From positions 1 through 15,666 of the forward strand of contig MSJI02000070.1 of the NCBI GenBank assembly GCA_001931905.2: a stretch of 15,666 nucleotides of DNA, in the 5' to 3' direction. Within the stretch, counting starts at the first letter, position 1, and every line of letters begins with the position of its first letter. Of this stretch, positions 8,104 through 15,666 are shown piece by piece. Made by a program: the position numbers and the translations under genes. The notes beneath the pieces were generated by a model, which was given only the letters and a program-made list of their open reading frames with translations, had not been told where the DNA came from and did no database searches. Source of the DNA: Cladosporium sp. IMV 00045 (lineage: Eukaryota; Ascomycota; Dothideomycetes; Cladosporiales; Cladosporiaceae).

Positions 8104-8120
8104 CTACCCCTCCCTCACCC
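8100..8120 (-). other. G-quadruplex-type sequence containing the P450 stop codon
   Basis: On the coding strand, runs of 3, 3, 4 and 5 Gs are separated by TGA, A and TA. The TAG stop (8106-8104) falls across the last loop and the final G run. This satisfies the standard G3+N1-7 pattern with short loops. Confidence 0.6.
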
Positions 8121-9771
8121 GCACCCTCATCACCATCCCATCAACAGGCACACTCGTAACCGCCTGCCCATTCCACACCTCCCTCTCCCCATCTGTCCCA
8201 TTCAAACCAACTTTCTCAAACACCAACCCCCTCGCCACCGCCGCAAGAACCACCACCCCCTCCAGCACCGCCAATTCCTGCCCGATACAATTCCTCGGCC
8301 CCCTCTCGAAAGGCCTCCACGCACCCGCCGGAATGCCAGCCATGTATTCTTCATCCAGCCAGCGCTCTGGCTTAAAGGAGAGCGCGTCCGCGCCCCAGAT
8401 CGCAGGGTTGCGGTGCATGAGGTGCTGGGCGGGGTAGATTCGTAGACCGGCTAGGGGCGTGGCCCCGGTGGGGAGGGGGAGGGTTAGGGTGGAGTTTGGG
8501 GGGATGAGGCGCACGGTGCCGGCGGGTGGGTGCAGGCGGAGGGTTTCTTTGATGAAGGCGCGGGTGTAGGGGAGGTGGGAGGTGAGGAGGGATTCACTTT
8601 GTGGGTCGGTTGGGGAGGAGGAAAGGACTTGTAGGGCGGAGAAAGGGTCGGTGGCGCCGAAGACGCTGTCGTGTTCGGAGCGTAGGCGGGCGAGAGCCTG
8701 TGCGTGGCCGGGGGAGTGGGCGGCTTTGCTCATTTCGTAGCAGAGCCATTGGATGAGCGTGGCGGTGGTGTCTTGGCCGGCGAAGAGGAAGCTCTTGACC
8801 TGGTCGACGCAGCTGCTCACGAGGGAGGGGGTGGGGGAAATGCCGGCGACGGCGAGCTGGGTGATGCAGCGGGAATTCTCTCTGTTGGTGGCGTCGTCAT
8901 CGTTCGATCGGATGCGTTCCTTGACGATGGCGGTGAGTTTGCGCCGCAGCCACCACTCGTAGAAAGCGGCCTTGATCGGTCGCACGGGGTCAATCATGTG
9001 CCAACCGAGACCCTGGCCGACGGCGTAGCAGAGCGAGCTCAGGCGGCGGTTGGCAGTGAGGAGGCCGAGGGGTGATTTCTCGCCTTTGCCCTCAGGCGTG
9101 GTCTGCGCATCCAAGTTCTTCGCAATCACCACTTCCGTGATGATGTCTTGCGTGAGGTCTCGTGCGTACTCTTGCATCTCAAACACCGTCCCCTCCGCCG
9201 CGGCCTGCTTCAGACGTTGCACGAATATCTCCGTCTTGGAAACGACACAGCCAGAAAGCGAGTGGATGTACTTAGGCTGGAAACCCGGATTGAAGCGTTT
9301 CCGCAACGCTTTCCACGCCTCGCCTTCCTGCGTGATCATAGAATCAGCCCCAATCAGCGGCTTCAGAGCGCCGTAGGTGTCGCTTTTGGGCATCGAGTAC
9401 TTGAAGCTCTCAGAAGGGTTGACGAAAGCCTCAATATATTGCGGCTCGGCTACGATCAGAAAGGCGCCTGTGACGGGTGCGAGGTCGACCAAGTAACAGC
9501 CAGGTTCGCCTAGTTCGTGCCATATCTCTTCGAATCCGTAGTCGGGGTGGCGGTTTAGTGAAGGCTTCAGGCGTTCCCCGGCGTTGATGAGATTGCCCCA
9601 GATCGGGTGTCTGGGGAGGGAGGGGAAGTCCTTATAGCTTGTGCGGACGGCGTACGCATCGTATACCCATCGATAGAACCTGTGCAATGCGTACAAAGCG
9701 ATGCACCCGAGGAGTATCTTTCGAGCGGCGAAAAGCTCCGATTGCCATTCATGTTGTGCCCAAGACTCCAT
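8104..9771 (-). CDS. Cytochrome P450 monooxygenase, microsomal type
   Basis: This is an intact single-exon gene of 555 residues. Residues about 17-35 (KILLGCIALYALHRFYRW) form an N-terminal membrane anchor, followed by the basic/proline hinge FPSLPRHPIWGN, as in ER-bound P450s. C-helix WKALRK is at 153-158; I-helix oxygen-activation motif AGQDTT at 331-336; K-helix ExxR at 409-412 (ETLR); FKPERW at 466-471; heme-binding loop FERGPRNCIG at 488-497 with the iron ligand Cys495. All key residues are present, so it should be active. It needs NADPH-P450 reductase, which is not in this window. The FERGPRNCIGQEL signature is common in fungal clans that include alkane/fatty-acid hydroxylases and StcB-like enzymes. 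The substrate cannot be read from sequence, and no biosynthetic gene is adjacent. The start is placed at 9771 because the anchor begins there. Confidence 0.93.
   Translation of the reverse strand: MESWAQHEWQSELFAARKILLGCIALYALHRFYRWVYDAYAVRTSYKDFPSLPRHPIWGNLINAGERLKPSLNRHPDYGFEEIWHELGEPGCYLVDLAPVTGAFLIVAEPQYIEAFVNPSESFKYSMPKSDTYGALKPLIGADSMITQEGEAWKALRKRFNPGFQPKYIHSLSGCVVSKTEIFVQRLKQAAAEGTVFEMQEYARDLTQDIITEVVIAKNLDAQTTPEGKGEKSPLGLLTANRRLSSLCYAVGQGLGWHMIDPVRPIKAAFYEWWLRRKLTAIVKERIRSNDDDATNRENSRCITQLAVAGISPTPSLVSSCVDQVKSFLFAGQDTTATLIQWLCYEMSKAAHSPGHAQALARLRSEHDSVFGATDPFSALQVLSSSPTDPQSESLLTSHLPYTRAFIKETLRLHPPAGTVRLIPPNSTLTLPLPTGATPLAGLRIYPAQHLMHRNPAIWGADALSFKPERWLDEEYMAGIPAGAWRPFERGPRNCIGQELAVLEGVVVLAAVARGLVFEKVGLNGTDGEREVWNGQAVTSVPVDGMVMRVRVREG
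8470..8489 (+). other. G-quadruplex-type sequence in the P450 gene, template strand
   Basis: On the + strand, runs of 4, 5, 3 and 3 Gs are separated by A, A and TTA. It encodes the Thr-Leu-Pro stretch TLPLPT of the P450 on the opposite strand. Confidence 0.55.
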
Positions 9772-10386
9772 GATGCTGTGAATTGTGGTGGGTCATTGTA
9801 GGAAGACAGAATGGCCGAGACCTGGCGTTTGCGTGAAGGATCGTTGGTGCGTACAGTAGTGCGCCAAGTTGCGTCTCTAAAGAGGAAGGTCGTTCGTTCG
9901 AAGCGTGTATTGAAGTCTCGTATATGACGTTACATAAATTTGTTTGAGTGACACTACTACATTATGTACTATGTACATGTATGTATCTTGTTTATTGCAA
10001 GGCACTCGAAGAGGTTCATGTAAGCGACAGTGTGCTTGTCTGCACTCTCCGCCTTCGGAAAAAGTCAATAGGCTAATAAGGTTGGGTTAAAAAAACAACC
10101 GGTGATCGAGTACAGCACCGCGCCGGTTTCGCAAGGTGGAAGTCGAGCCCAGACGATAATCGACAAGATTCAACGTCGGAAACAGTACTCAAGAAGCCTC
10201 AAAATCATAATCGTTTTCATCTTTCTTTCCTGTAGTCTCTCTCTCTATAGTCCAAAAAATCCTTCCGGACGCTGGGGGTATATGCTTTTCTCTTAGATCA
10301 AACGACCTCATCGCAATGCCAAACGCTCAGCGCTCGCAGAAACACAAAAAATCATCATCATCGTAACCAAACTCAACCCATGCTTC
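9772..10386. other. Promoter region of the P450 gene and 3' flank of the ferric reductase gene
   Basis: No gene was found; a 64-codon frame at 10102-10296 is not convincing. About 155 bases upstream of the P450 start lies TATATGACGTTACATAA (9921-9937), which contains a bZIP-type TGACGTTA (9925-9932) and an AT-rich segment. Around 9964-9990 there is a TATGTA-rich stretch with the palindrome ATGTACAT. AACCGG at 10097-10102 and CCGGTT at 10123-10128 form a 6-bp inverted repeat. Pyrimidine-rich sequence at about 10215-10250 is consistent with the reductase 3' flank. Confidence 0.5.
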
Positions 10387-12362
10387 TTACTCTCTACTAT
10401 CCCAATAAAAGTCCAACCCGTCCTTCTCCTCGACCCTCGAAATCGCCGTGCGCAAATCACTCCCCATGCCCTCTGGCCCACTTCCAAGGACCTGAATGTA
10501 TCCTCCGCGCTTGTTCGCGCGCTCCATGAAAGAGTCCACGACCGAAGGTAGGGTGGGGTGGTGGCTGCCTAGGAGTTCGACTTCGAAGCGGTCCTGGTCG
10601 ATGGCGAGCAGGTCTTGGAGGGTGGCGCGGTTGGATTCCTCCGAGTCGGAGGAGGCGGAGGAGACGTTTGCGGTGGCGCCGGGGCCTTTCTCGGGGTCCG
10701 AGGAGGGAGATTTGAGCTGGGATTGCCGCTTGCTGGGCCGGTTGCAGCAGATGGGGATGTGCGGTTGGTTTTCGCGGGTGACGAAGATTTTGATGCGGAG
10801 GCCCGGGTTGGTCGGGAGGAGTTCTTTCAGTTCGTCGAATTCCCGGTTCAGCCAGAGGAGGTCGGAGGCGCGGCGGATGATCCAGACGAAGTCGACGGTG
10901 GCTTGGGGGACGATCATTTGGCGGAGAGAGGCGAGCGCGATGGGGAGGGTGAAGGTGACTCCGGTGCCGCCAGCGACGGTGAGGATGTTGTCTGTGGTGT
11001 GGCCGGGGAAGCCGTGGCCGTAAGGACCAGTGATGATCACAGGGACATCGCTCTGGCCGGCGAGAGCGGCCACTTGTGCAGTTTGGCCCTTGCGAGCGCG
11101 GAGGAGATAGGTGTGGTGCTGGACTTTGCTGGCCAATTCCGGGTAGGAAGAGACGGTGAATGGGTGAGACTGCCAGATGCTCAGGCTGGGGAAGCAGAGG
11201 TAGAAATGCTGGCCTGGCTCCCAAGCGGGCTGTTCGAAGTCGAAGTCCAGACGTACGACAACATCGTCGCCCTCGCCAATCACCTGAATGTCTGCCATGG
11301 CACGACGGAAGCCAATACCGCCCTTCTTGCCGCCGAAGTGAAGGTAAAGAGTCCTGAAAGCTCGTGCACCTTGGTCGATGGCGATGAGGATGATGCTCGC
11401 CACCATCCAGCACCAAAGCTTGTCCCAATGGCCCCAGCAAGCACCAATGTAAAGAATCGCGGCAATCGAGTGCGTGATCTTGAAGAACTCGTATCCGGTG
11501 AAACGGATGACGGGCTTCAAACTGAACACCGTGAGGAAGAAGATGAAGAAGACAGCGACGCAGCCGAAGATCGCGTACATGTTCTGGAGGAACGTGACGT
11601 AGACGTAGGGGAAGGGCTTGTAGAAGTGCGCCTCGACGACCGTCCAGCCGATGGTGTGAGCCAGGGCCTGGATGAAAATGATGCGGCCGCACCATCTGTG
11701 GAGGAAGTTGAAATGTTGGTACGGAATGCCGGTGAGGATAGTCAAGATGCTCTCACGGCTGGCGAGCAGGACCGTGAATGGAGTGAGGGCGTAAGATAGG
11801 ATGCCGACACGGTTCGACCACCATCCCAATGGCGTGCGAGTCTTCATGGTAGAAGGGTCCTCGGGAACCCAGACTTTGTAGATGACACCGACGAAGCTTC
11901 GAAATTGTCAGTACTGAAAGAGCACTCGTGGTGGTTCAGATCCAGATCGACTTACGAAAAAATCGTCAAATACCCCAAAATAATCGCAAAAATCGCAACC
12001 TGCAATCTCGTCGTGCGGCCAAAAACCGCCTTGAATGGCGCATCCTTCAACAACCACCTCCTTCTCGCCCTGCCAGCAGCATCGCAGATCCCATCAACCA
12101 CACCACCGACCTTCTGACTCGGCCCGCCCATGCGCCAGCCACGAATCGTGACCCAAAGCACGGCAATACCAAGCAGCACCCCCCACATGATGAAGGAGTG
12201 CTTCATGCTAACGTCGTGCTGCTGGTAGACGCCGTCGAGGTACTCGCAGGTGTCCTGGTCCTGCATGCAGGGGAGGACCTCGGGCCCGTAGCCCCAGTGG
12301 TAGTCGATCCAGCCGCCTTCGGGCATTTCGGCATGGCTGTGTCTTGCTTCGAGGTGGGCCAT
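10387..12362 (-). CDS. Ferric (metallo)reductase, FRE family transmembrane flavocytochrome b
   Basis: This plasma-membrane enzyme moves electrons from NADPH through FAD and two hemes to extracellular Fe(III) (or Cu(II)), for reductive iron uptake. Exon 1 is 11956-12362 and exon 2 is 10387-11896 (split codon TC|C), giving 638 residues. The extracellular N-terminus has the family signature YHWGYGPEVLPC and a CEYLDGVY segment. Membrane helices follow at about 55-73 and 122-140, then the reductase core. Heme ligands appear as two His-x13-His pairs: His202/His216 and His278/His292. The FAD motif HPFTVSS is at 380-386, and nucleotide-binding motifs GPYGHGF and GGTGVTF at 426-432 and 445-451. A low-complexity linker (about 520-560) lies in the NADPH domain. 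The terminal motif reads GSGPEGM, with Ser608 where many family members have Cys. The start at 12362 is chosen for its CAACCATGG context and normal family N-terminus; the frame extends upstream to 12575. One GATAAG lies about 140 bases upstream. Confidence 0.93.
11897..11955 (-). other. Intron of the ferric reductase gene (59 bp)
   Basis: On the minus strand, the donor is GTAAGT after TTTTC and the acceptor TTTCGAAG. The junction codon TC|C gives Ser, making YLTIFSFVGVIYK, which matches the family. Without splicing the frame stops immediately after the donor. Confidence 0.92.
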
Positions 12363-13222
12363 GGTTGTATGTGTGTGAGAGGGAATTGGGCCAGCCAATT
12401 GAGATGATGGTCCGTGATGTGTACCTGAGTACGAATGGAAGAATGAAACAAAAATCACACGCAGTGGCGGAGGGCGGGAGAGTACATGTAGTCGCTCGCG
12501 TCGATAAGGACAGACAGAGCCGCAAAGGGCTAAATGAGAAAGTATGAAGACGAAAGAGAAGACAAGCCGCGCCAAGTGCAGATGAGCAAGTTATGGCAGA
12601 TGGCGCAGGTGTCCAGACGGCGAAAGTAGTAGTAGCAAATGCATTTCTCCCGCCTAGATTTCTTGGGCCTGAGGTGGTTAAGTACGTCGAGAGTCTTTCG
12701 CGAGGCTCAAACCACCGCAGTCTCCACGGGCGGCGCATGGGTGTTGACGGCAATGTGGGGACGATTGAGCAAGTTATAGCGATTTAACGGGAACTAGAAG
12801 TCGGCGCGCGCCCATCCGAACCCTCGCCGTTCGAAAGCAGATCCACCAGAAGAAGCCGGCGACAGCCAGTCTCGTCTCGTCTAAACAAATTCCCAGCTTG
12901 AGCCGTGCCGAATGGGTGCTCGAGCGCCTTGCAAAAAGCGAGGCTTGTGTCATTCCCGGTGAGGAAAGTTGATCTGGGTGAAACGGTTCGGCGTCGCGTG
13001 GCATCCTTGTCTTCTTCGCCTGCCAGTTCGACTTTGATGAAGAAACAACCTGACAGCCAAACGGCGATTGCACATCCCTTCCAAGCCATCACCCCATGTC
13101 GATTGATTGAATGCATGTATCTCGCCCTACCGCCCTCGCTAAGCGCCTTGCTCACATCGAATTAATTATCCAAAACGTAATTCGTTCAATCAATCTTGCT
13201 TGTCATCCCCAACATCACTACC
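12363..13222. other. Promoter region of the ferric reductase gene and 3' flank of CDC123
   Basis: No gene is supported. On the minus strand this contains the reductase 5' UTR and promoter, with one HGATAR-type GATAAG (12503-12508, + strand), the kind of site SreA-type iron repressors bind. An in-frame upstream extension of the reductase to 12575 exists but is not the preferred start. A 123-codon minus-strand frame at 12784-13155 and its overlapping frames have no recognisable domain and conflicting codon use. An 11-base GAGCAAGTTAT is repeated at 12584 and 12767. The last 70 bases are AT-richer, consistent with a CDC123 terminator region. Confidence 0.45.
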
Positions 13223-14648
13223 TTACTCTCCCCCCTCACTATCACTACTCTCAGCAGCCTCCTGCGTCTGCCTCTTCTCCAGAATCTCTCGCCAATCGCG
13301 CGCAAACTCCCTTAACCCCTCGCCGCTGGCCCCGGCGTCCACCACGTCCTTGGGCATCTTGTGCGCGCTGTATTGCGGCGTGCTGAAGCTGTAGGCTTCC
13401 GGGTCGCTTTTTCGGACGAGTCGGAACTCGGGTTTCCAGATTTCTTCATCAACGTCAGACTCAGAGTCGCTTGAGTCGGCCTCGTCGCTCCGTTGGGTTG
13501 CTTCCGTGTTGCTGTCCGCGCTGCTCTTGACGCCTTGCGCTTTCTCCCTCTCGTCTGCTGCATTTCCGTTCGCTTCATCGTCCGGCTTGCCGAATCGGAT
13601 GGGTATGCGCACCGTCTGCTCCTCGTCCTCTTGCTGCTGCTCCGGCGGCTCATCCATAGTCAAAAGCTCCAACCAGCTAAAAAGCAACGGATCCGTCCTC
13701 GGCGCCCACGGATTGACATCCACGAGCCACACCCGCTCATACGGCGTCGGCACATAGACATCAAACGCGAAATTCCCATCCGGGAAAGTATCCCTCAACC
13801 GCACGTCGAAAAACTCCTGGATTTTACTCTGCAGCCGGTCGCGCAGCTCGAACAGGAAATCGAAATGGTTCAGATCCCGCTGACAAATCCCGATCAACTT
13901 GCGGTTGCGCACGAAGCAGCGGAATTCCACGGAAGGGTTCATTTCGAACGCTTTCCGCAGGACGAGGTGGTAGGGTATGCTTTCGTGCGTGAGCGCCGCT
14001 TCGGGGCCATCTCCAGACTCTGTATCGTCGAAAGCGTGCTCCAAATCGTGCGTGACGAAATCGCTGCTTTTGAGGAGTAGATACACATCATTCGGCGTGC
14101 GACAGTCCATGCTATTAGCGTTCATCCACGTCGCGTCTTTGGGCGACGACCAGTTCAGTTTGGGCATCACGCGGCCTCCCAGCGTTGCTATGGTTTCTTG
14201 CACGGATTTGTGAATCTCCCTCCACCCCGCTGCCACGTCTTCTTGCTGCTCTTCCTCCTCGTCGTGACCGTTCTCCCGCGCTTCCGAGGACGAGAACACC
14301 CCGCTGTCGTCGGACCACTCTGGCTCCGCGCTGGTCTCGTCGTCGTCGTCCGGGAGAATTATGCCGTCGGCGCGCAGGTAGTCCAGAAAAGGGCGAGAGA
14401 GGGGGATGAGGCGTGCTTTGGGCGTGATGGTGCGGTATCTGGGAGCGCAGGTTTGTTAGACATTTTCTCTCCCTTCTTGTTCTTAGAAAACAGCTAAGCT
14501 CAGGCCGACACACGTACTTGGGATGCCAAGAGTGGTACGAGCAATTCATGATATGCTTCTTAGTGACTGGAGGGAAAGGCAGCTCGGCGGGCACATTCTC
14601 GTTCTCGGTGATGTCGGATGATGCGTCGTCTTCGATTACGGCTGGCAT
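13223..14648 (-). CDS. CDC123: Cdc123 homologue, eIF2 assembly factor (D123 family)
   Basis: Cdc123 is an ATP-grasp-fold protein that joins the gamma subunit to the alpha-beta part of translation initiation factor eIF2 in the cytoplasm. Exon 1 is 14518-14648 and exon 2 is 13223-14438 (split codon AA|A), giving 448 residues. The N-terminus has [12 protein letters not shown], the conserved family opening, followed by an acidic region. Diagnostic core segments are [13 protein letters not shown] at 136-148, EFRCFVRN starting at 215, QRDLNHFDF starting at 230, FDVYV with Asp270, and [17 protein letters not shown] with Asp284 and Asn286, matching the metal/ATP-binding Asp/Asn positions known in the family. 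An acidic, serine-rich insert (about 310-370) precedes a conserved C-terminal block (PEFRLVRK...SAHKMPKD) and an acidic ESSDSE tail also seen in yeast Cdc123. No key residue is missing. Confidence 0.95.
14439..14517 (-). other. Intron of CDC123 (79 bp)
   Basis: On the minus strand, the donor is GTACGT and the acceptor CTCCCAG, with CTAAC branch-type sequence upstream of the acceptor. The join AA|A gives [17 protein letters not shown], which restores the family N-terminus. Confidence 0.9.
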
Positions 14649-15271
14649 GGTGTGCTTTTTGTGCTATGCAAATGTGACCGTGTATAGTTCTAGATCCAAG
14701 TATAGAATGCGAGTTGTGCGAGGTGTGAAAAAAAGAGAACTTGCTGTATTGATGGAATGACTGGTTTCGATGTTTCCTCGTCATAGCACCATCTCTGCCT
14801 CGGCGGGGGGATTTTTCTGGGAACTTTTGCTTGCCGGCGATAAGATAAGGGTAAGCCCCGCGACGGTTGACGCCCGAGAGGGATGATGAGATGGCTTCGA
14901 TCATCAAGCAACAACCTCACTAAATAATCCAGTACCCAAAGTGCTTGCGAAGAGAGTCTTGCAAGTGCATAACACATGACAGCTTGAAGAGCAAATCTGG
15001 ACTTTTCTTTTTGTTTTCGTCTATACACGGCCGTGCATAATGAACACACATCTCTCTCTTCTACCTTATTTTTCCCCTCCTATTGAGTATCTGCGCTTTT
15101 TCCCCTTTTCTGCTCGCAGCAAAAGCTTCCTCAACGCTTTTTGGTATCAAAGACCCGAAATACCTGTCTCCCGGGGTCCCGTTTTCATTCATGCTAGACA
15201 TCCTCCCCAAAGTCGGCATGTGCACATCATTCGCTTCCCCAATCATTTCCAACAAATCCTCCCCCTTCGGC
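14649..15271. other. Promoter region of CDC123 and 3' flank of CSE1
   Basis: No gene is supported. GATAAGATAAG (two overlapping GATA sites) is at 14839-14849, about 190-200 bases upstream of the CDC123 start. The right half (15000-15270) is T/C-rich on the + strand and probably holds the CSE1 3' UTR. Open frames here (15040-15285 plus strand, 15061-15351 minus strand) overlap the CSE1 end and look like chance. Confidence 0.5.
14839..14849 (+). promoter_or_regulatory. Tandem GATA motif upstream of CDC123
   Basis: GATAAGATAAG gives two overlapping GATAAG sites, the core bound by fungal GATA factors (nitrogen, iron or light regulators). Function is unproven. Confidence 0.35.
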
Positions 15272-15666
15272 TTACCCAGCCATAACGCTCTGCAACGCCG
15301 CCCGTCCCTGATCGTCCAGCTTCTCCTGCACAAACTGACCAACGCGGCCATTGTGCCTCTTGTCCGCTTCGCGGAGGTACTGGCCGACCCAGGACTTCAC
15401 ATCAGTGACTTCCGGGAAAGGGTCCTGCGCGGCGCGCTTGCAGGTGTTGAGAGCGGTGAAAGCGGCGCCGAAGCCCAGCTCGTCCACGTCGCGGTCCTCG
15501 ATCGTGTCGTCGATCGTCTGCGGGAGAGGCGGGTTGATCAGCAGCTTGAGCAGCGCTTCGCACGTGATGGTCCAGCCGCGTTTGGCGTAGCGGTCGGCGA
15601 AGGCTTGGCTGTCGCCGAGGGTGCGCGTGAGGGCGACGACGGCGGTTTTGCGGTCCGAGGGGCGCG
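15272..15666 (-). CDS. CSE1: Importin-alpha re-exporter Cse1/CAS (exportin-2), C-terminal end; 5' partial
   Basis: Cse1 is a karyopherin-beta HEAT-repeat protein that, with Ran-GTP, carries importin-alpha back from nucleus to cytoplasm. The coding frame enters from the right edge (base 15664 on the minus strand begins the first whole codon) and ends at TAA 15274-15272, giving 130 residues. It is helical throughout, as expected for the last HEAT repeats. Recognisable pieces are DRKTAVVALTRTL, GWTITCEALLKLL, the acidic DDTIEDRDVDE loop, and the family-typical FTALNTCKRAAQDPFPEV followed by DVKSWVGQYL and EKLDDQGRAALQ. The LNTC...DP.PE motif near the C-terminus is characteristic of the Cse1 family. 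The rest of the gene lies beyond the window. Confidence 0.85.
   Translation of the reverse strand, partial: RPSDRKTAVVALTRTLGDSQAFADRYAKRGWTITCEALLKLLINPPLPQTIDDTIEDRDVDELGFGAAFTALNTCKRAAQDPFPEVTDVKSWVGQYLREADKRHNGRVGQFVQEKLDDQGRAALQSVMAG

Noticed and set aside
10102..10296. 64-codon plus-strand frame with a hydrophobic stretch
   Set aside because: The hydrophobic part comes from low-complexity T/C-rich DNA in the reductase 3' flank, and nothing supports translation.
10457..11799. Long open frames of 412 codons (minus) and 394 codons (plus) overlapping the ferric reductase
   Set aside because: They are shadows created by GC-rich third positions; their translations are repetitive Arg/Pro/His or Gly/Glu/Val strings without domains, while the reductase frame holds all family motifs.
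8104..12362. P450 plus ferric reductase as a biosynthetic cluster or redox pair
   Set aside because: Fungal microsomal P450s use NADPH-P450 reductase, not FRE proteins; the genes have separate promoters about 0.6 kb apart and no synthase, transporter or cluster regulator is nearby.
12784..13155. 123-codon minus-strand frame between the ferric reductase gene and CDC123
   Set aside because: It has no domain, no coherent codon bias and several overlapping rival frames; I treat it as chance, with low certainty.

Overview
The window looks like nuclear chromosomal DNA from a filamentous ascomycete (Pezizomycotina). The genes are monocistronic and moderately GC-rich. The four introns I can place are short (59-79 bp), with GTANGT/GTAAG donors, CAG/AAG acceptors and CTAAC/CTGAC-type branch sites. 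The proteins are typical of that group: a SepA-type formin, a Cdc123 homologue, a fungal ferric reductase and a fungal P450. A dothideomycete is my best guess, but that rests on general resemblance only.

Layout. Three genes read rightward: the 3' part of a formin (1-1721, open at the left edge), an unrecognised basic protein with a Cys/His cluster (3132-4205), and a glycine-rich hydrophilin-like protein with one intron (4718-5357). They meet five leftward genes at a convergent junction near 5358-5899: an Rcm1/NSUN5-type 25S rRNA m5C methyltransferase (5900-7689, one intron), a single-exon cytochrome P450 (8104-9771), a ferric reductase (10387-12362, one intron), Cdc123 (13223-14648, one intron) and the C-terminal end of the importin-alpha exporter Cse1 (15272-15666, open at the right edge).

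Most of this is housekeeping: actin polarity, ribosome modification, eIF2 assembly, nuclear transport and iron uptake. The P450 is the one gene of accessory type, and I see no biosynthetic cluster around it. No mobile element, CRISPR array, tRNA or rRNA was found, and the neighbouring genes share no obvious pathway. I do not see a clear previously undescribed multi-gene system.

The features I would look at again are: (1) a sharp switch from C-ending to G-ending synonymous codons near the 3' end of five separate genes; (2) a G-quadruplex-type sequence that contains the P450 stop codon, with a second one on the opposite strand further inside the gene; (3) twin perfect AACCCTAA (Tbf1/telobox-like) motifs upstream of the rRNA methyltransferase; (4) a cluster of CRE-like cores upstream of the hydrophilin gene; (5) a decayed duplication of the methyltransferase 3' end; and (6) [S/T]-x-[I/L]-P end-binding-like motifs in the unknown 357-residue protein.
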